64,000 bases of DNA from Gonium pectorale (lineage: Eukaryota > Chlorophyta > Chlorophyceae > Chlamydomonadales > Volvocaceae): positions 1,064,038 to 1,128,037 of the forward strand of contig LSYV01000024.1 in NCBI GenBank assembly GCA_001584585.1, written 5' to 3'. A program made the translations under genes and the position numbers. Shown here piece by piece: positions 47,420 to 59,400 of the stretch. How positions within the stretch are numbered: the stretch's first letter is position 1; each line of letters opens with the position of its first letter. The notes under the pieces were generated by a model that had not been told where the DNA came from, did not search any database, and saw nothing but the letters and a program-made list of their open reading frames with translations.

Positions 47420-50400
47420 TTACGCAGCCCGCATGGCCCTCACAAAGGCCTGCAACCAGGGCCGGGGGCGGGAGGAGCATGTGGAGTGCAAAGCGGTACA
47501 GCTGTGAAGACATCAGCCGAGGAAAAGCCGTCGGAAGGGGGGGGGGGCGTAATGAGCGCACGCGAAAGACGCGAAGGGGCCTGCAGACCCGCGCAGCCGA
47601 AAACGGGGTCGGAGAGTACACAGAGACACAGTAGGGAGACACAGCATTGCGAATACAACTTTCCGATGCCCACGCCTTGGCTCATCTATTCAATAACATG
47701 GGTCCTTATTACGGCCCCCCTTTGCATGCGCCCCGGCCTGAAGGCACCCGCATCACACGCAGCCACCAGCCACATAGCATGGACCAAGTGAGGCCTCAGG
47801 CAGCCAGAGCACACTGGCCGCTCGGAGCCGTGTGCGCCTTGCCCGCAACGCACCTGCTCCAGCGCATTGGCGTCGGCGGCCATACGCACCGCCCGCAGCA
47901 GCGAAGCAGCCGCCTGTTGGCACCGCAAGGAGGACGGGGTGCGGACAGCGGAGTGGACTTTGACGGCAGCGGCTCGACCGCTTCGGCATCGTGCAGGGCG
48001 GCAATGAGGCACAAGCCGGTCACGAGTCAGCCAGGCAAAAACCCCACATCCTTGGGGCGCCCAAAACCGCAATGGAATATCCATATCAGCTACGGCGTCA
48101 CTACGGGACTCATCCCAACTGCCGAATCGTGTGTTTCAGCCCCGCCCTTCACCCTGCACGGTAGCGCCCTCCCACGGACGCGCTTGCTTCCAACGCCCAG
48201 GTTCCCGCCCCTCTCCCCGACCACCCGCCCACTCGCCTGCAGTGTCCTCGGCTGCACGCCGCTGCCACCGCCGCCCGGCTCCTCCGCCCGCGCCCGCAGC
48301 TGCTTGGCCAGCGGGGCGTAGAGCTGCTTGGCGGTAGCCCCGCCCGCGTACAGCGCCTCCGCGAGCGCCAGCAGGTCCTCGGGCTGACCGGGGTGACAAG
48401 AAACAAGTCCCCCACCAGGGAGGCGGGGAGGACAAGGCAGGATAGGTTCCACAGCTTAGGAAAGTTCTGCAACGGACACCCGATGACAAGTATCTGAGCC
48501 TGCTCGGTTGCTTGGGGTCTGCTCAGATAGGGGGCTTCGGCAGAAAGCAGAGCAGAGCAGAGCAAGCAAGCCGAGCAAGCGTCGTGCTGGCGGACTGGCG
48601 CGGGAGGATAACAGCAGCGGCAGCGCAACAGGCGCGGCGAGGGCCGTAGCGCGTACGTAGGCGTGTAGAAAGGCGTGTGGAGGCCATGCGCCTCGCAGTG
48701 TTGCTAGCAGAGGTGTTGCTCTCTGCTTCCCGCTGAACCCCGTGGCCCTGCTCAACTTACCGTGTACTGCGCCCCGGCCGCCGCCGCCGCCTCCGTCAGC
48801 CGCTGCAGCAGTGCCGCCTCGTGCGGCCGGCACCTAGCAAACACGGCTGTCAGCGACAGCACCTCCTCCCGACTCAGCGACTCGCAGCGCGCCGACAGGC
48901 CCCGGGCCAGCACCCGCAGCAGCCGCCCAGCGCCCGGCGCCCCGCCGGTGACACCGGCCCCGCCGCTCAAGCCGCCCCTGCCGCCACCCCCGCGGCGGTC
49001 AGCGCCAGCACCAGCGCCCGGTCGCTCCACGGCCTCCTTCACAACCCACGCCCGGACCGCCATCGCCGCCAGCTCGCCTCCGCCAAACTCCTGCGGCGCC
49101 AGGCGCAGCCGCCGCTGCAGCGCGCCAGCCAGCTCGTCCAGGAGGCCGCGCGAGACCAACTGAGCGACCCACGGGTCGGCAGCCGCTGCGGCCCGCACCG
49201 GTGCCGCCTCGGCCGCCGCCGCTGCGCGCACGGCGCCGCCCAGGCCAGCGCTGTCGGGCTCCAATGCGCAGCCGATAGCGAGCGCGGCGCAGACGTCGCC
49301 CAGCGCGGCCCCGTCTGCGTCCTCCTCCAGACGGAACCCGACGCTCTCATGCAGCGCCGCTGCCAGTTCCGGGCGCGCGCGCAGCGCCCCCGCCGCTGCC
49401 AGCCGGCGCAGCGACGCGCAGGCGGCCCCCAGCGGCGCCACGTAGCCGTCGCCGCGCGCCAGCAGCCTGGCGGCCAGCGCGTCCAGCAGGCGGTCGAATA
49501 GCCTCGCCCGCAGTTGCCACTGCTTGGGCCGTGGCCACGGTGTGCCCAGCCCTCCCCCCTCCTTCTCCTCCTCCTCCTCCGACTCAAGCTCCTCCTCCGA
49601 CTGTAGCGGCGGCGGCAGCGGTTGCGGCGCAATCAGCTGCCTCACCCAGGAGCCCAGTCCACTCTCCGCCGGCTGTCGGTGGGGCGCGGTGTGGGATCCC
49701 CCGCTGCGGGTGTCGAGAGTTGGATCCGGAGCCGGAGGCGGAGGCGGCTTGGGGGTGGGGCCAGACGGACCCGCGCTGGCCTGCAGGGACTGGACCATGC
49801 CCACCAGCTGCTCCAGGCTCAGCCTGCAAAGGCGCAGTAAGGGGCCGGCGGTGTTGGATACACACGGACAAGAAGAGGGGGGGGGGTGCAGCGGGTGAGG
49901 GCTGAGGGTGTGCGCGTGGCGTGCGGCCGATCGCCGATGGAGGCAACCCAGGCGGGCGGGTACCCGTAGAAAGGGGAGAGCGCTTGTGGGCAGCGGGAGA
50001 CCGGGAGGGTGCGGGGAGGGGCGTGAGGGGGTGGGTGGGCAGGGGATAGATCTGCAGCTCCTAGAGGATCCGCCATGCCCGTCAGGCGCGCTCAAGGCGC
50101 CCCGCCGCTGGGGCCAACGAGTGCGCGACTGGCAGCTCTTTGCGCGGCAGCCGGCCCAAGCCGGTCTCAAGGCTCACCGCTCAAAATCGGACTCCACCAG
50201 GTGCTTCAGAGCCGCCCGGGTCAGCTTCTGCAGCCTGTCTAACGCCCCCGCATCCGCAACCGCCACGGCGCCGTCGCCTCCGCCACGGGCGTCGGCGGCG
50301 CGGCCGCCGCCGCCGACGCTGCCCGCGTCAGAGCCACCGTGGCCTGCCTCCGCCGGCGGCGGCGCTGCCGTCAGCTCCACCAGCTCCCGCGCGGATACCA

Positions 50401-53400
50401 GCGCCCCCGCCAGCTCCTCCAGCGGCGGACCGGACACTCTGCGTGCCATTGTGGGCAGCAANNNNNNNNNNNNNNNNNNNNAGATTACCAGCGGCATCAG
50501 TCGGCAGGCGCCCGCAGCATCAGCGGCGGCGGCATCGGCGGTGCGGGCGGCAGCGGAGATCGGGTCGCCTGCCGCGGCCGCGCGTCTCCGCCGCCACCGC
50601 ATTTGCCCGGACTTCCAGCCGCTGAGGCCCAGCCGCCGCACGAGCGCCGCCAGCAGCGGAAGGTCCAGCGCGCCGGCGTCGCGCGCGGCCGCGTAGAATG
50701 ACACCAGCTCCGTCAGCGGCGGGCTGCGGCGAGGCGAGGGGGGAGGCGATGGGGACCAAGAGCGGGCACCGGCGGCGCGGGAGGCAGCGCGGCAGGGGTG
50801 AGCGGGATGGGAGGAGGGCGCGGATGATGACGCGTCGGCGTGCTGCATGCGGGGGCGACACGAGGAGCGTGCGGGGGGCGTTTGGAGCCGGGACGGCGCT
50901 GTCATGTTCCCACGGCAGCTAGGGTGCCGGACGCAATACAGTGGGTAGTGAGCGGGTGAGGCAGCACGACGCACACAGCCGTTCGCAGGGGAGGTGCCCG
51001 CCAGCGCGGGCGCGAGGCCGGGAGGAGCGGGTTCGAGCGGCTGAAGGGCGGCAAAGCGCGGGCGCCGTGGTGGCCGTGGTGCCCCTGCAGTGGCCCTGCA
51101 GGCTCTGGCTCTAGCGCGGGCGCGGCCCACGACCAGCAGCGGTGGAGGTGCGCCGCCGCGAGCGTGGAGCGCGGGTGCCAGGTCGGGGCTCGCGCCCCTC
51201 CCGCCGCGGGGTGCGACACTCGCCCCACCCCCGCGCCTCCCCTGCTGCCGTATTGCGGTCTCGAGCCGTGCCTTGGTGGCCCTGCAATGGCCCTGCAGTG
51301 GCCCTGGCTCTAGCGCGGGGCTGGCTTGCGCCCCTCCCGCCGCACCCGCCGCCGCGCACCTGTCCAGACGCACAGCCAGCGCCAGCACCCGCCCCACTTG
51401 CACGGCGACCTGCGACACGGCGCGGCGCAGCGCAGCGCCCGCCGCCGCCGCCCCTACGCACTCCGCCTCCGCCGCCAGTGCCGCCGCCGCCGTCGCCACC
51501 GCCGCCAGCTCCCGCAGCGCCTCGGTGGCCCTGCGCCCCTCCCATGCCGCCGCCACCCACCAGCCCTCCCGCGTCTCCCCCACTTCCACGGGCGTGGGCA
51601 CTGCATCATCCGTCGTAGGGTGTAAAAGGAGAATCTGCCGTATATCGTACTCCGAACAAAGCAAGGCGAGTACTGGCTGCAGCAAAGTCGCATCAGGTAC
51701 GTAGCGTAGCGCCGCCAGGCACCGCAGCGTTGCGGCGGCGTCGGGCGGAAGCATGCCGCCGCTGCCGCTGCGGCCATCGGCGCTGGCGGGGCCGGCGGCG
51801 GCTCGCCCCAGCTCCGCCAAGCAGGCATCCAGCAGCGCGGGCGGGACCCAGCCGGGAGGCAGGCGCGCGCTGGCGTCGAGGAGCTCAAGCGCCGCCCCGT
51901 GAGGGGACTGGGGGCTGGCAGCGGGCGCGGGCGGTGCCGCCTTTGCCTCGCCACCAGGGAGCCCGGCAGGCTCGGTGTTTGCGCGGCGAGGGGCCGTCCG
52001 GGGCGTGGGCAGCGAGTGGGCGGCGGCCGGCGTGGACGGCGACAGGACGCCGGCTAGGGCGCGAGAGGCCAGAGCGCGGGTGGTGGCCATGAGGCCGTGG
52101 CTCCCCTGCTGCTGCTCGTCGAGCTCACCAACCACCTCCTCGGGAGCCTCCATGGCCAGTCCCCAGTGCTCTCCTGCATCGGCCTCGGCCCCCGCTGCCT
52201 CGGACTGAGCTGAAACGACCCGTGGGCCACTCCACCGCACGGCCACCGCGGCGGCGCGCATCCACTCGGCGGCAGCTGGCGGGTCCAGCGGGCCCGGCTG
52301 CCCCGTGAAAGCGTACGTCAGGAGACGCCGGACCGCCGCCGCCACCTGCGCCGCAGCCGCCGCTGCCGCCATCGCAGCTTCCCCCTCAGCAGGGACTTGG
52401 GCGAGGAAGATGTTGGAGCTGCACTCGGAGAGATGGACCTGCGATTGGTGGCCATATGGACGCACTCCTACGCCACCCTCCGGCGGCCGCAGATGCTGTA
52501 GCGTGTCAGCCAAACAAGCAGCGAGGCTGCGTGCGACAAGCGGCGTGAGGGCTCGGCGCAAGCCGCCGCTGCTGCCGCTCCCGTCTTGCGACGCCGCCGG
52601 GACCTCGCCAGCCGCTCGCTCCACGGCTACCGCCACCGCCGCTGCCGCCCGCAGGCGCCAGCCACCGGGGCCACTGCCCAGGAGGTCGCCCCACCCGCCC
52701 GTTACCGCGCCTGCGGCATCCCCTAGCATAGAATGTACCAGCTCCTCGGAGGCAGCATCGGCGCCCTCCTGCTGCCTTGCGTGCGGTCGTGTGCTACGCC
52801 CGCGGTCCAGCGCCGCCAGAAACAGCTGCGCCGCTGCCGCTGACTGGTGCCGCAGCAAATCCACCAGGAGCCGCCAGTCGACGGCGGCGGAGGCGGCGGA
52901 GGCGGCGCCGCTGCTGCCTGCCGTGCCTGACGCGGCTGCTGCAACCAGCTGACACGTCAGGAGCGCGGACGTGGCGAGACTCATCGTCGAAGCAGCGGGC
53001 TTGCCACCTGAGATGCCAGTGGCGCTCCCGACGCTGGGGGGTGACCAGATGGCACCATGCCTGGCCAAGGCACTGCGGACGAACGCCCGCACGGACAGCA
53101 TCACAACGGCGTCCACCTCACTCGGAGCCGCCTGGGCACCCTCCACTCCGCCGTCGCCGCCGCCGCTGGCTACGTCTGGGCAGGCGCCAGCGGGCCCCGG
53201 GGCTGCGTCCGCAGCCAGAGAGATCCGTTGACGCAGCTCGGCATACACGGAGCGCGCCGCCAGCAGGGCCGCGGCGTGGTCGGGTGTGCACGTGAAGGCG
53301 CCCGCGGCAACCCCTCGGCCGCCACCGCCGCCGCCAGCACGCGCACTGCCGTACAGCGACGCTGCCGCCAGGGTGCAAAGCTGCGCGAGCAGCTGCGCCA

Positions 53401-54779
53401 GTGGCGCCGCCGCCGCCGCCGCCAGCTGCGGGAGCGCCGCCGGCCGGCCCGGAAGCGCCGGAAGCGCCGGTGGCCCCTGTGGTTCCAGCGACGAGGGCGG
53501 CGCTGGTCGAACGATCGCTGACGCGAGGGTCGCTGCGTCGCGCACCGCAGCCCACACAGCCACGCACAGCTCCCGGTGTAAGTGCAGCGTTGGTACCGCG
53601 CGCCAGGGGTTCAGGGAGCCCTCGGTTCCCTGCACCAGCTCCTGATGCTGGGACAGCGGCTCTGTCTTCTGGTGCTGCTGCTGCTGCTGCGCCCTCATCT
53701 GCCCTTTACCAGACGGTGCCCCGAGCTTTGACGCGCACTCTTCAGTGGCCCCTGGCGACGCAGCCAGCACCGCCACGCCCGCCGCCAAGGTCGGCAACAG
53801 CTGCCGCCGCTGGGACGCTACCACGGCCACCAGCGCGGAGTTGACCCCCGGGTCGGTCACCAGCCCCGTGCCTGCTCCGCACGCTGCCATCACCCCGCCG
53901 GCCCCACTTTCCACCCCGTCGCTATCAACCGCTTGCCCCGATCCCACCGGTCGCCCAGCTGCTGCTCGGGCTGCGCCCACAGAGCCCCGCACAGCTGCAG
54001 ACCAGGACTCGAGTGCCGTGCGCAACGTGGCGGCGGCGACGACGAGCTGCTCATTGGAGGCCGCCGCCGGCACCCTCGCCCTTATCCCCCCCGTTGCTGC
54101 CACGGCCGCCGGCCCCGCCGGCATCTTCGGCACCACATGCGGGACCGCAACGGCGGCGGTGGCGGCGGCCGCCTTGCCTCGGCCGGCAGTACCACGACGG
54201 CCCGCGGCCACAGGAATGGTGCTAGCGCAGGCGCTATCCGGAGCGCTGGCTTCCGAGGACGAGGGCAGGTGGTGTTGCACCGGCCGCGTGGCTGGTCGCA
54301 CGCGAGCAGCAGCGCCGTCGCGGGCAGGCGCAACGGAAGCGGAAGCGCTGGCGCCGGGACGTGTCGGCAGCTTGGGCCTCAGCGCGGGGGCGTCTGTCGT
54401 TTGCTGCCGGAGGGCTGCCGCAGAAGGCTGCGTGGAAAGTTTCACGAAGTCCTTGCCCGCTTGTGCCAGGGCGCGGCAGGCGGCAAGGCCGCCGGGCTGG
54501 TGCGGGCCGCGCCGGCTGGCGGATGCCGGCACCGCCAGCGGCACCTGGGCGTGTGTGTTGCCAAAATTGCGCCAGAGGCCGTCATCGCTATGCAGGCCTC
54601 CGGCCTGCGGAGGGATGGGAGAACCGTGCTCAACGGCGCCGGCTTTGCTTTGAGGTGGATCGCGATCCCATACGACCGGGTGTGGGACTCGGGAATAGAC
54701 TCACGTGTTGTTGAGGAGCGTGACTCCAATAGCGGGCCTGCGGGCCGAGCTGGAGGAGCCGAAGGGCACGCCGGCGCAT
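47420..54779 (-). CDS. Very large alpha-helical-repeat protein with predicted mitochondrial targeting
   Basis: Seven exons: 54705-54779, 51360-54544, 50178-50723 (with a 20-N gap), 48761-49823, 48237-48383, 47854-47913, 47420-47449; about 1701 residues, all junctions in phase. Exon 1 encodes only 25 residues, MRRRALRLLQLGPQARYWSH and five more, a classic Arg/Leu-rich mitochondrial presequence. The middle is Ala-rich with low-complexity spacers. From about residue 850 helical-hairpin repeats appear: LRCLAALRYVPDATLLQPVL, LTELVSFYAAARDAGALDLP, LSLEQLVGMVQSLQAS, LSREEVLSLTAVFARCRPHE and PEDLLALAEALYAGG. These resemble the heptad/octotrico helical repeats of organellar RNA-binding proteins (OPR, FASTK type), but no RAP domain is seen. 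The 48237-48383 exon must use a GC donor (CTGCAG|GCGAGT). Function unknown; RNA handling in mitochondria is inference. Confidence 0.8.
50724..51359 (-). other. Intron of the helical-repeat gene with internal duplication
   Basis: The intron splices AG|C in phase. Within it, 51077-51120 and 51270-51322 share TGGCCCTGCA and CTGGCTCTAGCGCGGG. Farther on, CGCCCCTCCCGCCGC recurs near 51190 and 51329, so a block of roughly 100-150 bases seems duplicated. Confidence 0.6.
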
Positions 54780-56412
54780 ACTCCGCTGCGCTCCAGCTAC
54801 TCTGGCGCTACCGTTGCATCGACGCCGCGGTGCCCATGGAAGTCATCACTCGCACCGGAGGAAGGGTGTTGCCGCTTCCCCGCCGAGTTCCCACATGCAG
54901 CACCCAAGACAGCCGTGACCCGTAGTCGTGATGAGTATGCACATATGTATACTCTATTCAGCCCTGTGCAGCGACCTAGCCAGTGGTTGTGATCGTTGCT
55001 TTGGATCGTCCTGCCACGCACGACACTGAAAGGATACGGGGAAGAAACTTGAAGGGAACATTCGCTTCCGCAATCTCTTCAGAGAACGTCGGTCCACGCT
55101 GACTGTCTTACATTTCGGGGCGCACGCAACAGCGACGGGGGTCGCCCCTCGTCTTGTGCTCAGGCGTCCCTTAAGGAGGCATTCTACCTACCGTGCGTGA
55201 TCTAATAGCTAGCCCCTCGTCAGGCGCGGCGTTCCTTCAAAAGGCGGTGTCGAAGCGCGGTCTCGGCCAGAAGGTGAACAGGGTTTGACAGGCAATCCTC
55301 TGATCACTCCTATTGCAATTGAGGTGCATGTAAATGCGGCCATCACTGTCTTTGAACCGACTTGCGTGCCCCGGCTGTTGCCTTTGCTGGTCATCCTCCT
55401 CTGCAGTTGTCGCCACCTGCCGACGTCAAGCGCCATGTTAGCGAACCGACTGCATAGTGGCTGCGGGCTGCGGCAGCAACGCGTTGGGGCCAACGTTCCA
55501 ACTGTTGCTGCGCGGGGTCTCGCAAGGTGGGGAGGGCCCACCAGGCTCACGCATTGCATTCATGGGACCACAGCATGTCATTTAGCAGGCGGGTCATGCA
55601 TGACCGAAAACGTTGGGCGCTGACGACCATGGCGCGGGTGCAACGGCCCGCGCCTCGGAACACTCGGGCTGTCAGCGCTCGCCGCTTTTAATCGTCGCTT
55701 CACTGCGTGTCGTCATAATGCCACAACTAACTGTATAGCATTGGTTCCTGGCCCCGAAGCTCCAGCCACATTGAGTCGCCGACCCATCGCCCATCGCACT
55801 GTCTGGGCCGCAGGCCCTCGCTCCCCCAGGCGCCCCTGATGGCGCCGCTGCGGCGATTTGGCGATGCGCCGCAGCGGCCCCACCTGGTGGCCCGCAGCGC
55901 AGCGGGTGCCGCCGCTGCGGGCGGTGACGACGCGGCCAAGCAGCCGCAGCAGGTGAGTCGCCGCAATGCCGCCTGCGGTGCACCGCATATAGGTGCAGGA
56001 GGACAGTGATTGGATCTGCTGCAAGGCAAACCTGCTTCGGACCGTGGATTGAAGAGCTGTAGGGGCCAGTGGCGAGGGCATGGCGGGGTACAACGAAGAG
56101 AACGGCGTGGCGGGATGGTCAGCGTGGGCGCCAGTCGTTTGGGCGTTCTGCAAAATGGACTGGGCGCGGGCGGGTTGCGGGTGCAGCGCTGTGCCTCTGT
56201 GGGGCGGTCACTTTCTGCGGGGCGGCGCTCCCAGACCTGGAATCGTATCACTCGAACCAATGCGTCCTCCGCTTTGGAACACATCTTCGGATTGCTTGGC
56301 AGGAAAACTCACGTCCGACGAACCGCGAGCCTAGTTTTGGCGTGCGGGAAATCACACGCCAGCATCACGTGGCCACAGCGGCGCGTCACCTCATGATTCA
56401 ACTCGTTCCCGG
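54780..56412. promoter_or_regulatory. Divergent intergenic region between the helical-repeat and UhpC-type genes
   Basis: About 1.6 kb should hold both promoters. It includes a perfect 12-bp inverted repeat at 55844-55878. GC falls in 54900-55400. No supported coding frame or RNA gene is seen. Confidence 0.4.
55844..55878. other. Perfect 12-bp inverted repeat
   Basis: GCCGCTGCGGCG at 55844-55855 and its reverse complement at 55867-55878 enclose 11 bases. It could form a hairpin in DNA or RNA or bind a dimeric factor. Confidence 0.75.
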
Positions 56413-59400
56413 ATGAGCAGCACGCCCGTCGCTGCTCCCGTTGCTCTCCCTCCTGCCCGTTCTCCGCAGCCGGCGCCCGCTGCCCCGGACGCGACCGCTA
56501 CCCCACAGTACTCTGCGGACTTTATACGGCGGCGGCTGCTCGTTTTCGTGGGCATCGTCATTGGGTGAGAGGCTGGGGCGAGGCGATGGGGCGGCTTGGG
56601 GAGGCAGGTTCAGGATTGTGAAGCGAAGGGTGGCGAGTTGCGTCGCTTTGCGAGAGGGCATGGTATGGCTGCCAGCCTCCGTGGGCATCGTCACCTGTGT
56701 GTGCAAAATGGCAGGGTGGTGGGTAGGAAGACGGTTGCAGGCATGGGCGGGGAGGGAGAGCGCGCGGGATGCGACGGGACGAACAGGGGGGGCCGGCGGG
56801 TAAGTTGGTCCAGAGGTGGCGCTGAGCGACGACGGGCGGAGCGCGTTGTCGTCGACTCTCCCGTGTCAGGGCAGCGAGTTTGGGCTGTAGCTGAGGGCTT
56901 CGCACGCTCGTGCGCTCGCTCGTGCATGGAGCGCACGGGTCACCTGGCGAGGGACAGCGCGTGGCGACGGCAATTGCAGTGGATAATGTTGGGTGGGGTT
57001 TGCAGCGGTGGTTGCGGTGCTGGCGAGGCATGAGCTGCAGTGGTGGTTGTTGTTGAGGGGGGGAGGCGGGACGGGGGCGCGGCGGGTAAGTGGGCGGATG
57101 CAGGAAAGGGCGGCCGCTGGTTAATGGTCGGCCGGGCCGGTCGGACGTGCCCGCGCGTGAGATAGCGTGGGAGAGCGGCGGTGGCAGAGAGGCGGGCGAG
57201 GAGGGGGTGGTAACCCATCAAGATGGGCGCCGGTGTCATGTGGGGCAGCAGAAAGTGCAAGCGTTCGTGCATGCGTTCAGCCTCCTGGCAGCGCCTGGTG
57301 CTGCTGGCAGCCAGCCTACGCGAGCGGGCACAGCGAGCCTTGCGTGGCAGCGTCTTGGCACGCCCGTGCGTCACCCTTCTCCGGCCCCCCTGCCCGCCTC
57401 GGCGCCCTGCCTCTCTCGCCCACACCCGACCCCCACCCCTCATCCGCTCATGCTCTGCAACCTCTGCACCCCCTTCTCACCCCTCCTCACCCCTCTCCCC
57501 CGCCCCCGCCCGCCCGCAGCTACTCGTGCTACTACCTGACGCGCAACTCGCTTACCTACACCGCACCCGTCATGGTGGCCGACCCCGCGCTGGGCATGGA
57601 CATCACGCAGATCGGCGCCATGACGTCCATCTTCCCAATCGCCTACGGTAAGGGGGAGAGCTGCCGCTGCCGCCCAGACCGGGCGCTCTGCTGGCGGTCT
57701 GGCGGTGGGGCCACCCGCCACCCCTCCGCCCATCTTCCCCTAGTATCCGTACGCGGCACGCGCACACTGAACAAACTTGCGTGCCGCCCTCCCCCTTGGT
57801 TTGCGGCCGTCTGTGCCCCTGGCCCATCACCACCCTGCGCACGCGCATCCACACGCGCCTCGTTACCACCCCCTAGGCATGTCTAAGTTCGTGTCGGGCG
57901 TGCTGGGCGCCAAGTTCTCGCCCTCGGTGCTGCTGGCGGGCGGGCTCATGGCCACGGCGGCCGTCAACATCGCCTTCGGCTTCGGCACCTCCCTCGCCTG
58001 GTTCTGCTTCTTCTGGGCGCTCAACGGAACGCTGCAGGTGTGTGTGTCCGTGCGAGAGGAATGCACTGTTGCAGCCGGCCGCTAGCTGGGGCTGCGGGGC
58101 CGGCGACCGGCTATCTCGTCTGTTTCGTACCAGTCCGTCATACCAGTCCCAAGGCAACACACGTACGGGGTGACATTGGCCCCATACACCGTTGCGAACG
58201 TGTTCGGGGCTTACGGGGATGTATAAACGGTGGAGACCTGCTGAACTTGGCGCCATTACATCCCCTTTTGACATGGATGGGCCACACCAGAAGCGCGCCC
58301 GCGCATGCTGCTGCTGCGGCAAGCCTTGCCGTATCCACGAACCCCGCCTGCGCGAACCCCCCCAAACCCCCTCAGGGCGTGGGCGGACCCTGTTGCGCGC
58401 GCATCCTGACCACCTGGTTCGCCAGCAAGGAGCGCGGCACGTACTGGGGCATGTGGAACATCGCGCACAACCTGGGCGGCTTCGCGGCGCCGCTGGTGGC
58501 GGGCGGCTTCGCCAAGGCCATGGGCTGGAAGTGGGGCATGTGGGCCCCCGGCATCATCGGCCTGGTGGTGGGGTGCTTCGTGCTGTTGACCTGCAGGTGG
58601 GGGGGAGGGGGAAGACGCTGGGCTGGAAGGCGCGCGAACTGGTGAAGTCTGAGGGGAGGGCTGGGCGGCGGGAGTGGTGGTGGGAGTGGTGGTGCCCCGG
58701 GCAGGGGTGGACGGCGCGGTGGCGGGAGCGGTGGTGCCTCGGGTGCCTCGTGGGAAGGGTAGGGGGCATCGGAAGAGGCACTGGTGGTAGGGGGGGGCGT
58801 ATAGTTGGGCGGGGCGGAAGCCGGTTCGGGCCGGGATTCCTGGGCCAGGAGTTCGCACGGGCCGTGGACAGACGGCTGAGGGTGGGCCGCGGTCGCGGGA
58901 CGCTGGGGCTGCGGCGGCAGGACTGGCATCAGCGGGCGTCGTGGCGGGGTGCTTGAGCGGCTGGCACGCTAGCGGGGCTGGGCTTACTAATAGGCAGAAG
59001 CATTGGCATTCGTGGAGAGCGTTTATGCAGGGGCGCGGGCGGGGGCGAAGCGTGCAGGCCCACGTGCGGGCGGGGGCGGGGGCGTAGCACACCCGCCTGC
59101 AGGCCCACGTGTTGGTGCCGAGGAGGCAAGTGCTGCACCGGAATATGCTGTATGGGTTCGAGTGCATCCCGAGTGCGGGTGTCATCTGGGGTGCATAGGA
59201 ATGGTCTCCGCCCTCCAGCGAGGATGCGCGCCAACAAGGCATACCGACGCATCCACCGCAAGCTTTACGCCCCCCCACACCGTAGTGTGTTCCCGTCCTA
59301 CTTCCCTCCAACCTGCCTTTTTCCCTCCCCCACCCATCGCGCCACCCCAGAGACAAGCCCGAGGACCTGGGCTTCCCCGCGGTTGAGCCGACCGACACCA

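Noticed and set aside
50174..54544. Single continuous 1456-residue protein
   Set aside because: The segment 50724-51359 reads as Pro/Arg-rich junk and is bounded by in-phase GT and AG sites; it is an intron, and the start listed is a GTG at a splice acceptor.
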